A stretch of DNA of 7,459 nucleotides, taken from contig JAUYDJ010000017.1 of NCBI GenBank assembly GCA_030690025.1, forward strand, positions 1 to 7,459, in the 5' to 3' direction. The stretch comes from Chloroflexota bacterium. GTDB lineage: Bacteria > Chloroflexota > Dehalococcoidia > Dehalococcoidales > JAUYDJ01. The position numbers and the translations under genes are program-made. Of the stretch, positions 5,625-7,459 are shown one piece after another. Under the pieces are notes generated by a model. It was not told where the DNA came from, made no database searches, and saw only the letters and a program-made list of their open reading frames with translations. Every line of letters begins with the position of its first letter. Within the stretch, counting starts at the first letter, position 1.

Positions 5625-5661
5625 ACTGCCTTAATCCGGTGTTACGAGGGACTGGGAATTA

Positions 5662-7209
5662 GTGAATCTAAAAGTCTTGCTGGCGAAACTGGCGGAACGC
5701 TACGGGCGTAAGACCGCCATCGTTTTCCATGACCGGCGGGTCTCTTTTCTGGAGTTGGAGCAAACTTCCAACCGGGTAGCCCATGCCCTGATAAAGCTGG
5801 GGGTGAGGAAAGGCGACCGGGTGGCCATGCTGCTTTCCAACAGCCCGGAGTTTGCCGCTGTCTACTTCGGTATCGTCAAGACGGGCGGCTTGGCAGTGCT
5901 TCTCGACCCCAAGTTCAAGTTCATGGAACTGGCCTCGCTGCTGGACGATTGCCAGCCCAAACTGCTGGTGACGGAGAGCCCCTATCTGGAACCGTTGGCG
6001 CCGTTCTTGTCCCGGCTGAAATCGGTGAAGCGCGTGATAACCCTGAACTCCGGCGGTGGGGCCGACTTCCTCAGCTACAGTGACATGATTGCGGACAGCC
6101 CGGATGGACCGGTGGCGGGAGTGGAGATAGGCCCTGATGACCTGGCCCATATTGCATATAGCTCGGCGCCGGCCTACCGTCCCAGAGGGGCGATGTTGGT
6201 TCACCAGGACATAATCACCTCGGCGGAGCTATCGGCAGAGGCCGTCCAGCAGACGGAAAAAGATGTTGAGATGCTGTTTGCATTGCCCCTGCACCACGCC
6301 TTTGGCCTGATTATTGTCTTCCTGGGGGCGTTGGCCAGGGGCAGCACCGTGGTCATGCTGCCCGGAGTGTCGATTGATGAGCTTACTCAGGTTATCGAGC
6401 GGGAGAAGGTTACTATCTTCATGGGGGTACCCTTCGTCTTCGAGTTGATGCTCCGCGTGGTGGAACAGGAGGAGTTAAAGAGTGATTTGAGCTCGCTGCG
6501 TTTGTGCCTCAGCGCCGGGTCAACCCTAAACACCGGGACCATGGAGCGTTTTCAACGGGTCTTCGGCCTGGGCCTTGCCCAGTTCTACGGTCTGACGGAA
6601 GGGGTATCGGCGGTGACTTACCAGTCTCGTGGTGGCGCTGATGATAAGCTCACCTCGGTCGGTAAACCTTTGCCCGGCTATGTGATTAAGGTAGTGGATG
6701 ATAGCGGCAAGGAGTTGGCCGTCAACCAGGTGGGCGAGGTGATTGTGCGGGGGCCAATAATGAAGGGCTATTACCGCAATCCTAACGCGACGGCTGAGGT
6801 AATCAAGAACGGCTGGCTCTATACCGGCGACCTGGGCCGAATCGATAAAGACGGCAGCCTGTTTCTGGTGGGCCTGAAGAGAGAGATGATTATCACCAAG
6901 GGTCAAAACATCTTTCCCACGGATATTGAGAAGGTGTTGCGCTCTCATCCGCAGGTGGCTGAAGCGGCGGTAGTGGGCGTTCCTGACGAACTGCGCGGCG
7001 AGGTAGTCCGGGCTGTTATCAGTTTGAAGCATGGCGTATCTCTCACCGACGCCGATATTATCCGCTTTTGCCGGGAATATCTGGCCGATTATAAGTTGCC
7101 GCGGCAGGTCATATTTGTGAAGTCCCTGCCGAAAACGGCTGCAGGTAAGATTAGCAAAGAAGCACTCAGGGCCCTTTTATTCCACCCGAATCCAGTCCAG
7201 TCCCACTAA
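5662..7209 (+). CDS. AMP-dependent acyl-CoA synthetase/ligase family protein with degenerate P-loop
   Basis: The 515-residue protein is a full-length member of the ANL (adenylate-forming) superfamily, whose enzymes activate a carboxylate with ATP to an acyl-AMP and then usually an acyl-CoA. Motifs in order: YGLTEG (309-314), YTGDLG (387-392), a hinge region GLKREMIITKGQNIFP (404-419) and LPKTAAGKIS (489-498), which keeps the catalytic lysine (K496). The P-loop motif is abnormal: where the family has YTSGTTGxPKG this protein has YSSAPAYRPRG (166-176). It loses both glycines before the proline and both threonines, and has Arg for Lys. The hinge also has Leu405 where Arg is usual. The start is GTG with GAGGG 11 nt upstream or GGGA 4 nt upstream. 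The frame is intact, so it is not an obvious pseudogene. Substrate unknown; fatty or aromatic acids are typical. It may have weak or altered activity. Confidence 0.88.
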   Translation: MNLKVLLAKLAERYGRKTAIVFHDRRVSFLELEQTSNRVAHALIKLGVRKGDRVAMLLSNSPEFAAVYFGIVKTGGLAVLLDPKFKFMELASLLDDCQPKLLVTESPYLEPLAPFLSRLKSVKRVITLNSGGGADFLSYSDMIADSPDGPVAGVEIGPDDLAHIAYSSAPAYRPRGAMLVHQDIITSAELSAEAVQQTEKDVEMLFALPLHHAFGLIIVFLGALARGSTVVMLPGVSIDELTQVIEREKVTIFMGVPFVFELMLRVVEQEELKSDLSSLRLCLSAGSTLNTGTMERFQRVFGLGLAQFYGLTEGVSAVTYQSRGGADDKLTSVGKPLPGYVIKVVDDSGKELAVNQVGEVIVRGPIMKGYYRNPNATAEVIKNGWLYTGDLGRIDKDGSLFLVGLKREMIITKGQNIFPTDIEKVLRSHPQVAEAAVVGVPDELRGEVVRAVISLKHGVSLTDADIIRFCREYLADYKLPRQVIFVKSLPKTAAGKISKEALRALLFHPNPVQSH

Positions 7210-7256
7210 GTCCCTATTCTCCCCGTCCTCTTTTTAAGCTGGTTCTGTTCGTTTTT

Positions 7257-7272
7257 TCCCGACAGGTCGGGA
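7257..7272. other. Short hairpin downstream of the ligase gene
   Basis: TCCCGAC (7257-7263) and GTCGGGA (7266-7272) are perfect inverted repeats around AG. A run of T precedes the stem on the plus strand, and no T-run follows it on either strand, so it is not a standard terminator. No clear terminator for the ligase gene is visible. Confidence 0.4.
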
Positions 7273-7276
7273 CTAG

Positions 7277-7324
7277 GCAATCTCAAGGACATTATGCGAT
7301 TGCTTCGTTTCACTCGCCATGATT
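7277..7324. repeat. Possible degenerate copy of a dispersed GATTGCTTCG repeat
   Basis: GCAATC (7277-7282) and GATTGC (7298-7303) form an inverted pair. The stretch GATTGCTTCG, followed by CACTCGCCATGA, resembles the short dispersed palindromic repeats (GATTGCTTCG...CTCGCAATGA) recalled from other bacterial intergenic regions. This rests on recollection of a pattern, not on a search. Confidence 0.3.
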
Positions 7325-7365
7325 TTGATTTCGACCAAAGAATAATAAATTGAGTGTTGGGATGC

Positions 7366-7394
7366 TTGAAAGCGCTGGAATTGTTTGCTATTAT
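7366..7394 (+). promoter_or_regulatory. Promoter for the gene starting at 7440
   Basis: The -35 is TTGAAA (7366-7371), the spacer is 17 bp, and the -10 is TATTAT (7389-7394) preceded by TGC (7386-7388). The predicted start is near 7401, about 40 nt before the ATG. It has the same extended -10 style as the other two plus-strand promoters. Confidence 0.65.
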
Positions 7395-7439
7395 GGTCAT
7401 ACATCGAAGGTCTAAGTATAAAAGCGGAGGGTATTGTAT

Positions 7440-7459
7440 ATGGCGCAGCGGCTTGATTT
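7440..7459 (+). CDS. Start of an unidentified gene, cut by the window end
   Basis: An ATG at 7440 is preceded by GCGGAGGG (7424-7431), with GGAGG nine bases before the start, and by a promoter at 7366-7394. Only MAQRLD and part of one more codon are visible, so no function can be given. An in-frame TTG at 7434 is an alternative start, but the spacing favours the ATG. The combination of promoter, ribosome-binding site and start codon makes a real gene likely. Confidence 0.55.

Noticed and set aside
5542..5634. Small plus-strand ORF of 30 codons with GAGG nine bases upstream
   Set aside because: It spans the promoter of the ligase gene, and its ribosome-binding site is the end of the palindromic element. 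The peptide resembles nothing known, so chance is the better explanation.
5668..6204. Minus-strand ORF of 178 codons opposite the ligase gene
   Set aside because: Antisense shadow; low-complexity His/Gln-rich translation with no family resemblance.
1..7459. tRNA or rRNA genes
   Set aside because: No cloverleaf-like segment with the T-loop consensus and no rRNA signature was seen in the intergenic regions.

Overview
The window is GC-rich bacterial DNA with two divergently transcribed gene blocks and a separate downstream gene. The minus strand carries a conserved information-processing cluster (nusA, ylxR/rnpM, infB). The plus strand carries a four-subunit ferredoxin-dependent 2-oxoacid oxidoreductase operon (korD-korA-korB-korC), then an acyl-CoA-synthetase-like gene, then the first codons of another gene cut by the window edge. 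The oxygen-sensitive Fe-S/TPP oxidoreductase points to an anaerobe. NusA without acidic repeats, an Ala/Lys/Pro-rich IF-2 N-terminus and dense palindromic intergenic DNA would fit a Dehalococcoidia-type Chloroflexota. That placement is an inference, not a demonstrated assignment.

Layout. 1-468 (minus): start of infB, built almost entirely of Ala/Lys/Pro/Glu/Val repeats. 443-733 (minus): ylxR, which seems to lack a canonical start codon. 750-2165 (minus): nusA with a charged C-terminal tail. 2166-2447: a divergent control region with back-to-back promoters, a terminator-like hairpin in the short nusA leader, and a palindrome at the predicted start point of the kor transcript. 2448-5280 (plus): korD, korA, korB and korC, tightly packed, closed by a strong hairpin terminator at 5320-5355. 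5356-5661: no supported gene; it holds a 119-bp MITE-like element with imperfect terminal inverted repeats and a near-consensus promoter. 5662-7209 (plus): an AMP-forming ligase family protein whose ATP-binding P-loop signature is badly degenerate. 7210-7439: a hairpin, a possible degraded dispersed repeat, and a promoter for the gene starting at 7440.

How the genes fit together. KorA/B/C/D should form one enzyme: KorB binds TPP and an Fe-S cluster, KorA and KorC complete the catalytic core, and KorD carries two [4Fe-4S] clusters to ferredoxin. It would interconvert a 2-oxoacid (probably 2-oxoglutarate) and its acyl-CoA. The ligase has its own promoter, so a link to the kor genes is only suggested by shared acyl-CoA chemistry. 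NusA, YlxR and IF-2 act in transcription elongation/termination, RNA metabolism and translation initiation. The two most interesting points are the leader hairpin of nusA, which could be an autoregulatory attenuator, and the ligase with a ruined P-loop but intact remaining motifs.
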